This document shows positions 1 to 7,710 of a DNA stretch of 22,736 nucleotides, one piece after another. Location: assembly GCA_021153165.1 (NCBI GenBank), contig JAGKTZ010000031.1:1-22736 (forward strand), given 5' to 3'. Source of the DNA: Prevotellaceae bacterium. GTDB lineage: Bacteria > Bacteroidota > Bacteroidia > Bacteroidales > Bacteroidaceae. The position numbers and the translations under genes were made by a program. Numbering within the stretch: position 1 is the first letter of the stretch; each line of letters begins with the position of its first letter. The notes beneath the pieces are model-generated. The model searched no databases. It had not been told where the DNA came from and saw nothing but the letters and a program-made list of their open reading frames with translations.

Positions 1-1
1 G

Positions 2-508
2 GTAATGACATGGGCAAAATTGTCGCAGCAAGATTTTGCTACCTATTTGGAAATTTCCCCAGCATCGTTGTCTAGTATTTTTAATGGTAGGACCAATCCG
101 ACCAATAATCATGTGCAAGCAATTCACCGTGCCTTTCCTGAAATCAATGTCAATTGGTTGATGTTTGGCGAAGGCGAAATGTTGCTCAATGGTAAGACTT
201 CAGAAAATGTTTCAGGTACAGATTCGTTATCAAACTCTGGCTCGAGTGGAGCATCCGTTCCGGAGTTGGATATGGGTGTTGCTTCGTCAATTTTTCCTGA
301 ATCAGCTTTTATGCAGCCTAGTACTTCGGAAAAAGTTCCCACTTCGTCAGGGATAAATATTCAAGATTCTTTGCGCCAGGCCGCCCTTCTTTCCGCTGTT
401 AATAAAAATGCGAAAAATTTTGACATTTCAGAAAGGAAAATTAAGGAGATTCGCGTCTTTTTTGATGATGGTACGTACGAATCTTTTATACCTTCGTCGG
501 GAAAATAG
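2..508 (+). CDS. Helix-turn-helix (XRE-like) transcriptional regulator, 5' end cut by window
   Basis: The frame is open to the left window edge, so the true start is probably upstream and only the C-terminal 168 codons are visible. The first ~60 visible residues read as the last helices of an XRE/Cro-type DNA-binding domain: QQDFATYLEISPASLSSIFN is a helix-turn-helix recognition segment, followed by NPTNNHVQAIHRAFPEINVNW and LMFGEGEML, a layout common in Bacteroidota XRE regulators. A Ser/Gly/Pro-rich linker (about residues 65-115) follows, and the C-terminus KIKEIRVFFDDGTYESF is a small conserved tail known from the same regulator group. It lies 113 bases before comEC on the same strand, with a hairpin between them. 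The regulated genes cannot be inferred. The family is fairly sure, the function only general. Confidence 0.75.
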   Translation, partial: VMTWAKLSQQDFATYLEISPASLSSIFNGRTNPTNNHVQAIHRAFPEINVNWLMFGEGEMLLNGKTSENVSGTDSLSNSGSSGASVPELDMGVASSIFPESAFMQPSTSEKVPTSSGINIQDSLRQAALLSAVNKNAKNFDISERKIKEIRVFFDDGTYESFIPSSGK

Positions 509-539
509 TTTGTTTTGTGTACATAAATCCTTATTTTTG

Positions 540-575
540 CCCCTCTTGTTGAGCTTTTCTTCTCGATCGGAGGGG
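540..575 (+). terminator. Hairpin after the HTH gene, possible terminator
   Basis: CCCCTC at 540-545 pairs with GAGGGG at 570-575, with an inner TTGAG/CTCGA stem (549-553 with 562-566). The downstream bases TATTATTG are T-rich but not a true T-run. It lies about 30 bases after the HTH stop codon and about 45 before comEC, so it probably separates the two genes. Confidence 0.4.
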
Positions 576-621
576 TATTATTGTGCCCTGGATTTAATGT
601 TTTTTGCCTAAAAGTAGAATA

Positions 622-2913
622 ATGAAATGGTCGCTTACTGAATTTATGACTTCAAAGTTGCGCAGTTATCCCTTGCTTAGGATTGTGCTATTTTTGGCCT
701 TAGGGATTTTTGTGGGCGATAGTCTTTGTGATATAGGGGTACTTCTAAATGGCATGGAGGATACTTATGGTGGCTCTTGTCACTTGGCAAATGGTGAGGG
801 AAGTAAAACATCCGATTGGCTTTATTACGTTTTAGGGGCATTTGTGTTACTTCCTTTTTTTATTGGGAATCGGGTGCTGAAAAGTAGAAAGAGTATTTTG
901 CATCTTTCTGTTTGGTTCTGGAGTGCGGTGGGCGTTGCTTTCTTTTCTTTAGGTGTATTACTTGTGCTTGCTCAGCGAAGAGATTGTGCAGTCCAGTGGG
1001 AGGAAGGTGAAAATGTACATAGGGTATTGATTTCGTCGAGTGTTGTAGAGAAGACGAAGGTTTATCAAGCAGACGCAATCTTAGGCGATGGCGCATTTAA
1101 GGGTAGGAAAGTGCGTCTCAGTTTAATGAAATCGCAAAATAACTCACGCATGGAGCAGAATTTGCAACTTGCGGCAAGCGATAGGACTAAGGTTGATCTT
1201 AAGGGAGTACGCTGTGTGGAAAATAGCGAACGTGAAAGCGAAACTTGTGCCCAATCTATGTCGCTTGTGCCTAAGATCGGTGATGAACTGCTTTGTTATG
1301 GTAGAATAGAACGCCCCAGAAATGCAGGCAACCCACGCGAATTTAATTTTGCCGGTTGGTTGAGAGGACAAGGGATAAGCGGCGTGCTGTTTTCGGCTGA
1401 TAGTTGCTGGAGAATGGCTGAGGCGGCCTCGATTCGCCCTACTCTGGCTGTACGGATGCTACGACTACGTGAAAGTCTCCTTGAACGCTATAGACAATAT
1501 CTAGATGGAGAAGAACTAGCGGTGCTTTCTGCGATGACATTGGGAGAGAAATCGGGGTTAAATGCTCAGTTGCGCGAGGTTTTTTCGCAGACTGGCACCA
1601 GTCATGTTTTAGCCTTGTCGGGTTTGCACCTGGGAATATTGTTTTTCTTCTTTCATATTTTTGTACTAAAGCATTGTCGGCGTCGTTGGAGTGTAGTCTT
1701 GTGTAGTATTTTAGGTATTATGCTACTTTGGGGATTTGCTTTTATAGCAGGCTTCCCTAAGTCCTTGGTGCGCGCCACATTGATGTTTACGATGATGCAA
1801 GTTTGCGGTATATTTTCTCGTCGCTCATCTTCGCTGAACAATTTGTTTTTTGCTGCCCTATGTTTATTATTGTTGTCTCCACTCGCATTGTTTGACATAG
1901 GCTTCCAACTATCGTGCCTTTCGGTCTTCTTCATATTAATAATAATGCCTCGTTTGTGGGTGCCGAAATGTGTGGAGCGCTATCCAATCCTTCGCTTTGT
2001 CTACGACCTTATGGCGGTTTCTCTCTGCGCTCAGTTGTGTACAGCGCCCTTGGTGGCATATTATTTCCATACTTTCCCTGTTTATGGACTTTTTGCTAAT
2101 CTTTTGGCTGTGCCGATGGCATATCTTTTGCTTGGCGTTTCGTTGCTTTTCTTCTGTCTGCCTTTTTTGCAAAGTTTACTCGGTCCCATTTTGTCTGTAG
2201 GTGTCGATGTTTTGCTCAAGGGTCTTGGGTGGATTGGTTCTTTGCCTGGAGCAGTGCTATCGTGGTCCCCTTCTTTTGCTCTCGTATTAGGTATTTACGC
2301 CTGTTTGCTCCTATGCTATGCCTATACTCGCTTGCATCGTAAGTCTTTTTATACGTCTATCTCAGTCGCCCTTTTGTTGACTGTAGCAGGGGTGTATTGG
2401 ACGGAGTGGAAGGATCAGGTGCGCCCCTCTATCGTATGTTATAATTTGAACCAGACGCCAGCAGTGCATTTTATATCGTCACCTTCTGCGTCTCATATTT
2501 GGTCTTCTAATAGTTCTCGTGCCGATAGTGCTCTTTCTGCAGTACGCAATAATTATTGGCGCGAATGTGGTATTGCTGAGCCAAGATGGATTGGTGAACA
2601 GGATAGTCTTTGTGGTGACGTGATACGGTATGGTGAAGTCTTCAGTTTTCGCCACCATCGTATTGCAGTCTCTGCTGGCCCCCTGCCGCCTAATTCCCCA
2701 TCTGCTCCCTTGCCTGTCGATGTGCTGCTCTTGTGTCGTGGATATAAGGGTGAATTGTCTCGACTGTTACGCTTCTATTCGCCCGACTTGGTCGTGTTGG
2801 ATGGTAGTCTTACGCCCTATTATCGTCGTAAATATTTGCAAAAGCTAAAAGACATCGGATTGCCCACACACGACATGAAGGCAGGTGGCGCTTACATCAA
2901 TGTGCTGGAGTGA
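622..2913 (+). CDS. comEC: ComEC/Rec2-family DNA uptake channel protein
   Basis: Polytopic inner-membrane protein of 763 residues, the family thought to form the channel for single-stranded DNA uptake in natural transformation. The N-terminus has several membrane segments, then a soluble DUF4131/OB-like region (to about residue 260) ending in the typical GNPREFNFAGWL motif. The Competence domain follows (about 290-590) with the hallmark LALSGLHLGILF and many membrane helices. The last ~160 residues correspond to the metallo-beta-lactamase-like region but lack an HxHxDH zinc motif. I chose the ATG at 622; an in-frame TTG at 604 would add six residues. No SD is obvious, which is usual for this phylum. 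It converges with the DUF349 gene. Family assignment is strong; actual competence of the host is not shown. Confidence 0.9.
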   Translation: MKWSLTEFMTSKLRSYPLLRIVLFLALGIFVGDSLCDIGVLLNGMEDTYGGSCHLANGEGSKTSDWLYYVLGAFVLLPFFIGNRVLKSRKSILHLSVWFWSAVGVAFFSLGVLLVLAQRRDCAVQWEEGENVHRVLISSSVVEKTKVYQADAILGDGAFKGRKVRLSLMKSQNNSRMEQNLQLAASDRTKVDLKGVRCVENSERESETCAQSMSLVPKIGDELLCYGRIERPRNAGNPREFNFAGWLRGQGISGVLFSADSCWRMAEAASIRPTLAVRMLRLRESLLERYRQYLDGEELAVLSAMTLGEKSGLNAQLREVFSQTGTSHVLALSGLHLGILFFFFHIFVLKHCRRRWSVVLCSILGIMLLWGFAFIAGFPKSLVRATLMFTMMQVCGIFSRRSSSLNNLFFAALCLLLLSPLALFDIGFQLSCLSVFFILIIMPRLWVPKCVERYPILRFVYDLMAVSLCAQLCTAPLVAYYFHTFPVYGLFANLLAVPMAYLLLGVSLLFFCLPFLQSLLGPILSVGVDVLLKGLGWIGSLPGAVLSWSPSFALVLGIYACLLLCYAYTRLHRKSFYTSISVALLLTVAGVYWTEWKDQVRPSIVCYNLNQTPAVHFISSPSASHIWSSNSSRADSALSAVRNNYWRECGIAEPRWIGEQDSLCGDVIRYGEVFSFRHHRIAVSAGPLPPNSPSAPLPVDVLLLCRGYKGELSRLLRFYSPDLVVLDGSLTPYYRRKYLQKLKDIGLPTHDMKAGGAYINVLE

Positions 2914-3237
2914 ACGGAATAGGACTTAATGAAGCCTACAAACTAATATATAAAAGAGCCAACGTGAGCGATTAAAAAAAGCATAATTATGTGGTTTTGC
3001 AGTAGCCCCGAATCATCCACTAAATTTGCATCATTTACAGGGATGGTTTGATTTTATTTGTAGTTACTCGATTTGAATATTATAAAGTTACAAATATGTA
3101 TTCACCCCTATGCTTTATTTAATGGAATTCTTATATAAATCTCACGTTAACTAATATATACTACAAACCCATAGATAGAATTAAATATGCACTAATTTAA
3201 TTCTGTCTATGGGTTTGCCAAATCTATCGAAAGACTA
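2914..3237. other. 324-base intergenic region between convergent genes, possible MITE-like insertion
   Basis: No gene is visible. A 12-base direct repeat AACTAATATATA occurs at 2941-2952 and 3149-3160. Just inside it are inverted copies AACGTGAG (2961-2968) and CTCACGTT (3141-3148), and further in AAAGCATA (2978-2985) and TATGCTTT (3109-3116). A plus-strand promoter-like pair, TTG (2997-2999) and TAAATTTG (3021-3028) with 21 bases between, lies inside with no ORF behind it. The arrangement resembles a small inserted element of about 196 bp with a target duplication, but the terminal repeats are short and offset. Confidence 0.35.
3164..3217. terminator. 23-bp stem hairpin between convergent comEC and DUF349 genes
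   Basis: Arm 3164-3186 is the reverse complement of 3195-3217 except for one T-G wobble position, around an 8-base loop. It lies 20 bases after the DUF349 stop and also downstream of comEC, a position that fits a shared bidirectional terminator. Neither side carries a clear T-run, so termination is inferred from position and stem strength. Confidence 0.55.
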
Positions 3238-5118
3238 TTACTTTTGATTTTCTGCTTTGATTTGCTCGTCGACAGCAGCAATCTTTTCAGTCAGCATTAC
3301 TAAGTCTTCTTTCAATCTTTCTACTTTCTTTTCCAATTCGTCAAGGAGGCTATTGCCCTTCTTAGACTTAGAACTGAAGAAAGTCATATTAGTTTCGTAT
3401 GTTTTGATTTCTTGCTTCTTTGCTTCGTAAGCATTCATCAATTTGTTGCGTTCGCGTGTCAATTCGCTACCACCCTTTTCGCCCACGTTCTTCTTGAAGT
3501 TTTCCATGTGGCGACGTCCTGCGCCAGCATGCGCTTCTTTGTAGAGTTTGTCGCACACTTCGCGGTAACGCTTGTACATTTTTTCCTTCTTGCGGAAAGG
3601 CACGTGTCCCACTTCGTTCCATTCTGCCTGCAGTGCTTTGACTTGTTGCATAGTCTCAGCAGTTACAGGGTTTTCTGTCAGGGCTGCGAGTTTTTCGATG
3701 ATAGCATTTTTCTTTTCGAGGTTAGCCTCTTCTGTTTCGCGTACGCTTGCTGTTGCTGCATTCTTTTGTTCGAAGAAATAGTTGCATGCTGCGTTGAAGC
3801 GTGTCCAGATAGCTTCCGACACTTTGTGAGCTACGGGGCCAGTGGCTTTCCATTCTTTTTGCAAGGCTACGAGTTCTGCTGTAGTAGCGTTCCAGTCTGT
3901 GCTATCCTTCAATGCTTCTGCCTTCTCGCAAAGCGCAGTTTTTGCAGCAAGATTAGCGTTCAGTGTTTCGCGGGTATTCTTAAAGTATTCAGTCTTGCTT
4001 TGGAAGAAATTATCACAAGCAGCGCGGAAACGTTCGAAGATCTTTGCATTAGTTTTCTTTGAAGTGAAACCAATAGTCTTCCATTGTGCTTGAAGTTCGA
4101 GTACTTCCTGAGTCGCTTTTTCCCAGTCAGCGAATCCCTTTTGTTCGGCTGCTGCGAGTGCTTCCACTTGTTCGCAGAGCTGAGTCTTCTTCACGAGGTT
4201 TTCTTCCTCTTGCGCCTTGATAGCTTCAAAGTGTGCTTGGTGGCGCTTGTTGACTACTGTCGAAGCATTCTTGAATCGTGTCCACAATTCTTCGCGCAAT
4301 TCCTTCGCCACAGGACCTGTTTCGCGATACTCTTGGTGCAGGTTTTGCAATTGGTAGAAAGCAGAAATCACGTCTTCCAGTTCTGCCAACTTTTCAGCAG
4401 TTTCGCACAAGCGAGTTTTGATTTCCAAATTTTTCTTGAAATCATAAGCACGCATTTCGTGGTTCAGGCGCAATTGGTCGTAGAATTGTTCTACGTATAG
4501 TTGATAACTTTTCCACAATTCAGTCACCTTTTCAGCAGGTACGTTTTTGATTTCTTTCCACTCTGCTTGCAGGCCTTTGAATGCTTCGTAGTTTTTATCT
4601 GCTTCGTCTGGAGAGACTGCCATTTCCTTCATCTTTTCGATAATGGCGAGTTTCTTTTCGAGGTTGTCTTGCTTTTCTTTTTCTGCAGCTTCGAGTGCTT
4701 TAGCACGCATCTCGCGCAGCAAACCCATTTGTGCCTTAAATTCCATCTCCATCATATCAGGAGCAGGCATATAGGTTTCGGGGTCGCCACCTGCAGCCAG
4801 ATATTCTTCGCGCGCTGCCACTGCCTCTGCATTGTGCAAGCGATAGTAGGTTTGCTTCAAACTCTCAAGTTCGAGGCGTTCCACTTCGCCGCCATTTTGC
4901 ACCAGTTCCTTCAGGCGTGCTACGACCTCTTCCTTTGTTTGAGGCACAGTTTTTTCGGCCGCTTCTGGTTCGTTTACTTCGGGAGCCACTTCTGCGGGTT
5001 CTTCCTCATTGTTTTGCACATCGGCTACCACTGTTTCTGTGGTTTCCGTTTCGATAGTCTCAGGCACCAGGGCCTCGTTTTTCATACCTTCCACTTCGGG
5101 AATCAACTTTTCTTCCAT
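3238..5118 (-). CDS. DUF349-repeat protein with acidic N-terminus and coiled-coil C-terminus
   Basis: Protein of 626 residues with no signal peptide or membrane helix, so cytoplasmic. Residues 1-70 are acidic and Glu/Val/Pro-rich (probably disordered). About five DUF349 repeats follow, near 175-215, 245-290, 330-375, 405-450 and 485-530, each with the pattern LQxxWKxxG followed by a Trp/Phe helix such as LWTRF or IFERFRAAC. The last ~75 residues (about 550-626) are Lys/Glu heptad-like and should form a coiled coil. DUF349 proteins are widespread in Bacteroidota and their biochemical role is not established, so none is assigned. A promoter is visible just upstream (5185-5215). It lies 123 bases downstream of corA on the same strand. 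Confidence 0.9.
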   Translation of the reverse strand: MEEKLIPEVEGMKNEALVPETIETETTETVVADVQNNEEEPAEVAPEVNEPEAAEKTVPQTKEEVVARLKELVQNGGEVERLELESLKQTYYRLHNAEAVAAREEYLAAGGDPETYMPAPDMMEMEFKAQMGLLREMRAKALEAAEKEKQDNLEKKLAIIEKMKEMAVSPDEADKNYEAFKGLQAEWKEIKNVPAEKVTELWKSYQLYVEQFYDQLRLNHEMRAYDFKKNLEIKTRLCETAEKLAELEDVISAFYQLQNLHQEYRETGPVAKELREELWTRFKNASTVVNKRHQAHFEAIKAQEEENLVKKTQLCEQVEALAAAEQKGFADWEKATQEVLELQAQWKTIGFTSKKTNAKIFERFRAACDNFFQSKTEYFKNTRETLNANLAAKTALCEKAEALKDSTDWNATTAELVALQKEWKATGPVAHKVSEAIWTRFNAACNYFFEQKNAATASVRETEEANLEKKNAIIEKLAALTENPVTAETMQQVKALQAEWNEVGHVPFRKKEKMYKRYREVCDKLYKEAHAGAGRRHMENFKKNVGEKGGSELTRERNKLMNAYEAKKQEIKTYETNMTFFSSKSKKGNSLLDELEKKVERLKEDLVMLTEKIAAVDEQIKAENQK

Positions 5119-5184
5119 AGTATATTATATGATTGGTCAGCACTGCGGCGACCAAGTTTCTTTTCAGATCAAATGAGATGCAAA

Positions 5185-5215
5185 TAAAGCTAATATTTTC
5201 CTCACGGCAAAGCAA
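5185..5215 (-). promoter_or_regulatory. Bacteroidota-type promoter for the DUF349 gene
   Basis: On the minus strand TTG (5213-5215) is followed after 20 bases by TAGCTTTA (5185-5192), one base off the TAnnTTTG -7 consensus. The leader to the ATG at 5118 would be about 60 bases. Confidence 0.5.
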
Positions 5216-5241
5216 AAGCGCTATTTTTTGCCTTGTAGGGA

Positions 5242-6168
5242 CTAAATCCAAGTCTTTCGGCGGAACAGCCAGTAGAAGATGGCGGTGACGCTGAACGATA
5301 GCACGATCACCAAGGGGAAGCCCCACCATGTGTCCTCCATGCCCGAGATCAAGTTCATACCAAAGATACTGGCGATCAGCGTGGGAAACATCAAGATGAT
5401 CGAGATCGAGGTCATCTGCTTCATGACGCCCGACATGTTGTTATTAATAATGCTGGCGTACGTCTCCATCGTCGAGTCGAGGATGTGAGCATAGATATTG
5501 GTCGTCTCGCGCGCCTGACTCATCTCCGTATTGACGTCCTCGATCAAATCTGCGTCCAATTCGTCGACGGGGAGTTTGAACTTCAGCTTTGCCAACAAGT
5601 TTTCGTTGCCACGGATTGAGGTGATGAAGTAGGTCAAGCTATCCTGCAAGCGAGACAAACCGATCAAGTCCTCATTGTCTATCTTGCGGTCCAGATTGCG
5701 CTTAGCCTCGTCGATCAGGATGCTGATTTGCTTCAAACGCTTCAAGTACCACACTGCAGAAGACAGGAACAAGCGGAACACCAAGTCCACCGAGTCCGTG
5801 AAACCACGGTTGCGCTTTTGCTGATACGACACGAAGTCGATCATCATATTCGTTTCGAAATTACACACCGTCACACAGATATCTTTGTTCAAGATGATAC
5901 CCAGCGGGATCGTCGTGTGTGGTGTACGCGAGCGCACCTCTTTTACGTATGGTATACGCAAGATGATGAGCGACCACCCATCGTCGTAATCATAGCGTGA
6001 GCGTTCGTCCTTATCTCGAATGTCGTCCAGGAAGTATTCAGGGATCTTCAGTTCTCCAAGGAGAAACTTTTCATCATCAGGCGTGGGGCAAGTCACCTGC
6101 ACCCAGCAATTTGGCTGCCACTCTTCTAAAGTGCGGAGTGTGTTATTAAAATTCCAAAAAGTGCGCAT
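5242..6168 (-). CDS. corA: CorA-family magnesium/cobalt transporter
   Basis: 308-residue CorA-type divalent cation channel of the inner membrane, which works as a homopentamer. The long N-terminal cytoplasmic alpha/beta domain is followed by a long helix and two C-terminal membrane segments (about 253-272 and 283-302). The family signature GMN is at residues 270-272 (IFGMNLISGME), at the end of the first membrane helix, and the acidic loop EDTWW follows. The C-terminus is basic (FRRKTWI), as is normal. I chose the ATG at 6168 (MRTFWNF...), which matches where homologues begin; an in-frame ATG at 6216 would add 16 non-conserved residues. Preceded by a consensus promoter with a leader of about 160 bases. 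Whether Mg or Co is the main substrate cannot be read from sequence. Confidence 0.93.
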   Translation of the reverse strand: MRTFWNFNNTLRTLEEWQPNCWVQVTCPTPDDEKFLLGELKIPEYFLDDIRDKDERSRYDYDDGWSLIILRIPYVKEVRSRTPHTTIPLGIILNKDICVTVCNFETNMMIDFVSYQQKRNRGFTDSVDLVFRLFLSSAVWYLKRLKQISILIDEAKRNLDRKIDNEDLIGLSRLQDSLTYFITSIRGNENLLAKLKFKLPVDELDADLIEDVNTEMSQARETTNIYAHILDSTMETYASIINNNMSGVMKQMTSISIILMFPTLIASIFGMNLISGMEDTWWGFPLVIVLSFSVTAIFYWLFRRKTWI

Positions 6169-6338
6169 AATCTGAAGTTTTGTCTCTGCGTGAGTTTTCA
6201 GCGGAGACCAACGCATTTTTTGGCCACCGCAATTTAGTTACAATTTTCCGTGTAATAGTCGTCCATGAGGATGAATAATTTTGTTTTTCTCAATGCCAAA
6301 GCACCGCCACAACAGGGCACATTTCACCTTGGCACGGG

Positions 6339-6368
6339 CAAAGATAATAAAGGGATATAAATAGGCAA
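6339..6368 (-). promoter_or_regulatory. Consensus Bacteroidota promoter for corA
   Basis: On the minus strand TTG (6366-6368), then 19 bases, then TATCTTTG (6339-6346), a full match to TAnnTTTG. Transcription would start near 6333, giving about 165 untranslated bases before the ATG at 6168. That leader contains a GTCTC/GAGAC hairpin around 6181-6208, overlapping the alternative upstream start codon. I recognise no known Mg riboswitch in it. Confidence 0.7.
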
Positions 6369-6420
6369 AGCAAATTTGCTTTTTTTTACGTTTATGGAAT
6401 CCTTTTTTAATAAAATATTA

Positions 6421-6454
6421 AGGGAGCAAAAAACTGTATAGACTTTTACTCCCT
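6421..6454 (-). terminator. Hairpin terminator downstream of the lipoprotein gene
   Basis: AGGGAG (6421-6426) pairs with CTCCCT (6449-6454), extended by an A4/T4 inner stem. On the minus strand it is followed by TTAATATTTTATT. It begins 23 bases after the lipoprotein stop and precedes the corA promoter. Confidence 0.5.
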
Positions 6455-6476
6455 CTATATACTTACCTTGCACAGA

Positions 6477-7049
6477 TTAATGTTCCCATTTAAGGTTTGC
6501 CACGTCGAATGTAAATGTGCGTGTACCTTCGTTGAAGAACTCTACGTTTATCTTCATCGTTTTTGCCGTTTTCAAGCGTTCAGCAATCTTCTTATAGTTA
6601 TTCAAAAAGAGGATATCTGTGCTATAATCACTTGCTCCATTGCAATAAACATTAAACGCTTGATCTTCGTCGAATCTCACCTTAATATTTTGTCCATTAA
6701 TCCCCGAAATAAATTGTCCTTTAGTAATTCTGATGAATGCATCTTTTCCGTATTGTGGAGAATTCCTCAAAGTGAATATCAGACGGCTGCCACCATTGTA
6801 AGGGAACTCAAAATATTCTTCGTTCTCAGATTCTATCTGTGCTGTATAAGACTTCTTGTCAGTCATCTCATCCACCGTCTCAGTATAATCCCATTTAGAT
6901 TTAGGCTCTTCCTTTTTCACTTTTCCTTTATCCACGACAGCAGAGTCTGTTGCCCCCTCTTTACTATCAGTTTCAGATTCTCCGAAGCATGCTCCAATCA
7001 AACCGAGAATGAAGATTACAGCAAGGGTGTAAAGCAAAACTTTTTTCAT
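6477..7049 (-). CDS. Putative lipoprotein of unknown function
   Basis: 190 residues, starting at the ATG at 7049 (MKKVLLYTL...). The frame is open further upstream, but those codons lie in the structured leader and precede a perfect signal peptide, so they are not counted. Residues 1-20 are a hydrophobic signal and IGAC ends in Cys21, a good lipobox, so a lipid-anchored envelope protein is expected. Residues ~25-60 are a charged Asp/Glu/Lys linker. The remainder is a compact beta-rich domain: LIFTLRNSPQYGKDAFIRI, then GQNIKVRFDEDQAFNVYCNG, then LKTAKTMKINVEFFNEGTRT and a final FDVANLKW. The rhythm recalls envelope domains of the VasI/TagO kind, but I am not confident of homology. No functional neighbour is evident. 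Confidence 0.75.
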   Translation of the reverse strand: MKKVLLYTLAVIFILGLIGACFGESETDSKEGATDSAVVDKGKVKKEEPKSKWDYTETVDEMTDKKSYTAQIESENEEYFEFPYNGGSRLIFTLRNSPQYGKDAFIRITKGQFISGINGQNIKVRFDEDQAFNVYCNGASDYSTDILFLNNYKKIAERLKTAKTMKINVEFFNEGTRTFTFDVANLKWEH

Positions 7050-7074
7050 AACTATTACCTTTAAATTACCCAAG

Positions 7075-7128
7075 CAGTCCCAACCTGAGGCACGTAAGAC
7101 ATTAGAAAATGCAAAAAACGTGGGACTG
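7075..7128 (-). promoter_or_regulatory. Leader hairpin directly before the lipoprotein gene
   Basis: CAGTCCCA (7075-7082) and TGGGACTG (7121-7128) are exact inverted repeats, with an inner CGTG/CACG pair. On the minus-strand transcript the hairpin ends about 25 bases before the ATG at 7049, where it could influence translation. Confidence 0.4.
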
Positions 7129-7138
7129 TATGCCATCT

Positions 7139-7266
7139 TCTAAGTCGGAGGTCGTAGGAAGTACCTTTATTCAGAGAATACGGAAATAGCAGCCCACGCT
7201 TACGCGTGAGAACCACTATGCTTCCTTCCTGAATAGTCTTGAATTTCCTACGTTCCCGACTTCTTG
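7139..7266 (-). promoter_or_regulatory. Nested ~128-base imperfect palindrome in the lipoprotein leader
   Basis: An outer arm AAGTCGGAGGTCGTAGGAA (from 7141) faces TTCCTACGTTCCCGACTT (7249-7266). Inside it ATTCAG faces CTGAAT, then AGCA faces TGCT, and at the apex CACGC faces GCGTG around a short loop. The whole segment should fold into one long bulged hairpin. It lies between a -7 box at 7321-7328 and the lipoprotein start, so it would be part of that mRNA leader. I do not recognise it as a known RNA family. Confidence 0.45.
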
Positions 7267-7320
7267 GAAAGCATAACGCTTCTTTACAATATGTTTGCGC
7301 GCAAAATATCTGCGCATTGA

Positions 7321-7328
7321 CAAAGGTA
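7321..7328 (-). promoter_or_regulatory. -7 box TACCTTTG for the lipoprotein gene
   Basis: A full match to TAnnTTTG on the minus strand. No TTG sits at the usual 19-21 base spacing; the nearest (7341-7343) is only 12 bases away. Transcription from here would give a leader of about 265 bases containing both hairpins. A 12-base perfect palindrome TTTGCGCGCAAA (7294-7305) overlaps the expected transcript start and could be an operator. Confidence 0.4.
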
Positions 7329-7530
7329 GACAAAAATATTCAATTTTCCTATCCGCTGCCAACTATTTTTTGTTTTTTCAATCGCACGATTGCATATTTA
7401 TGCTTTTATGCAACAGAAAACGTATTCTGAACCTCAAAAACTTTAACAAACTTTATGTTTTTTGAGACAGACTGCGTCACTTTTTTCGTACGATGTCTTT
7501 GAAAAAATATTGCCGCAAGGACCTATTTCA

Positions 7531-7675
7531 AAAAAGTCAAGACCTTGTGAAAACTTTCCTAGGGGAAATTTCAACAAGGTCTTGGATAATTTTTACGAAG
7601 TCTTGACTTTTTTTGCCTAAAATTTGGCGAAAAAATGAGGGGAAAGCAACATTTTGCCGCTCTCCCCTATATTCT
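7531..7675 (-). ncRNA. Candidate two-hairpin small RNA from repeat copy A
   Basis: The promoter at 7680-7710 would start a transcript near 7675. It would pass through hairpin 1 (GGGGAGAGCG paired with TGCTTTCCCC) and a T-rich stretch, then the long GTCAAGAC hairpin ending in A/T tracts. The transcript is inferred; only the promoter and the inverted repeats are seen. It might end after hairpin 1 (about 45 bases) or after hairpin 2 (about 145 bases). Confidence 0.3.
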
Positions 7676-7679
7676 ATTA

Positions 7680-7710
7680 CAAAGATACAACTTTTTTCGT
7701 CGAAATGCAA
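7680..7710 (-). promoter_or_regulatory. Promoter inside repeat copy A
   Basis: Minus-strand TTG (7708-7710), 20 bases, then TATCTTTG (7680-7687). The same boxes with the same spacing occur in copy C at 17918-17948, inside the best conserved block of the repeat. Confidence 0.6.

Noticed and set aside
3412..4062. 216-codon plus-strand ORF, and the neighbouring long ones at 4084-5187, opposite the DUF349 gene
   Set aside because: They are antisense shadows of a well-supported repeat protein. Their translations are rich in Cys, Phe and Leu, with no domain and no promoter.
6169..6216. Longer CorA start at 6216
   Set aside because: It adds 16 non-conserved residues; homologous proteins begin at the MRTF segment.
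7050..7136. N-terminal extension of the lipoprotein (29 extra codons)
   Set aside because: The extension precedes a perfect lipoprotein signal peptide and overlaps the leader hairpins; the ATG at 7049 is the sensible start.
7139..7266. Integron attC site
   Set aside because: The nested palindrome suggested it, but no GTTRRRY/RYYYAAC core pair is visible, and there is no integrase or cassette array in the window.
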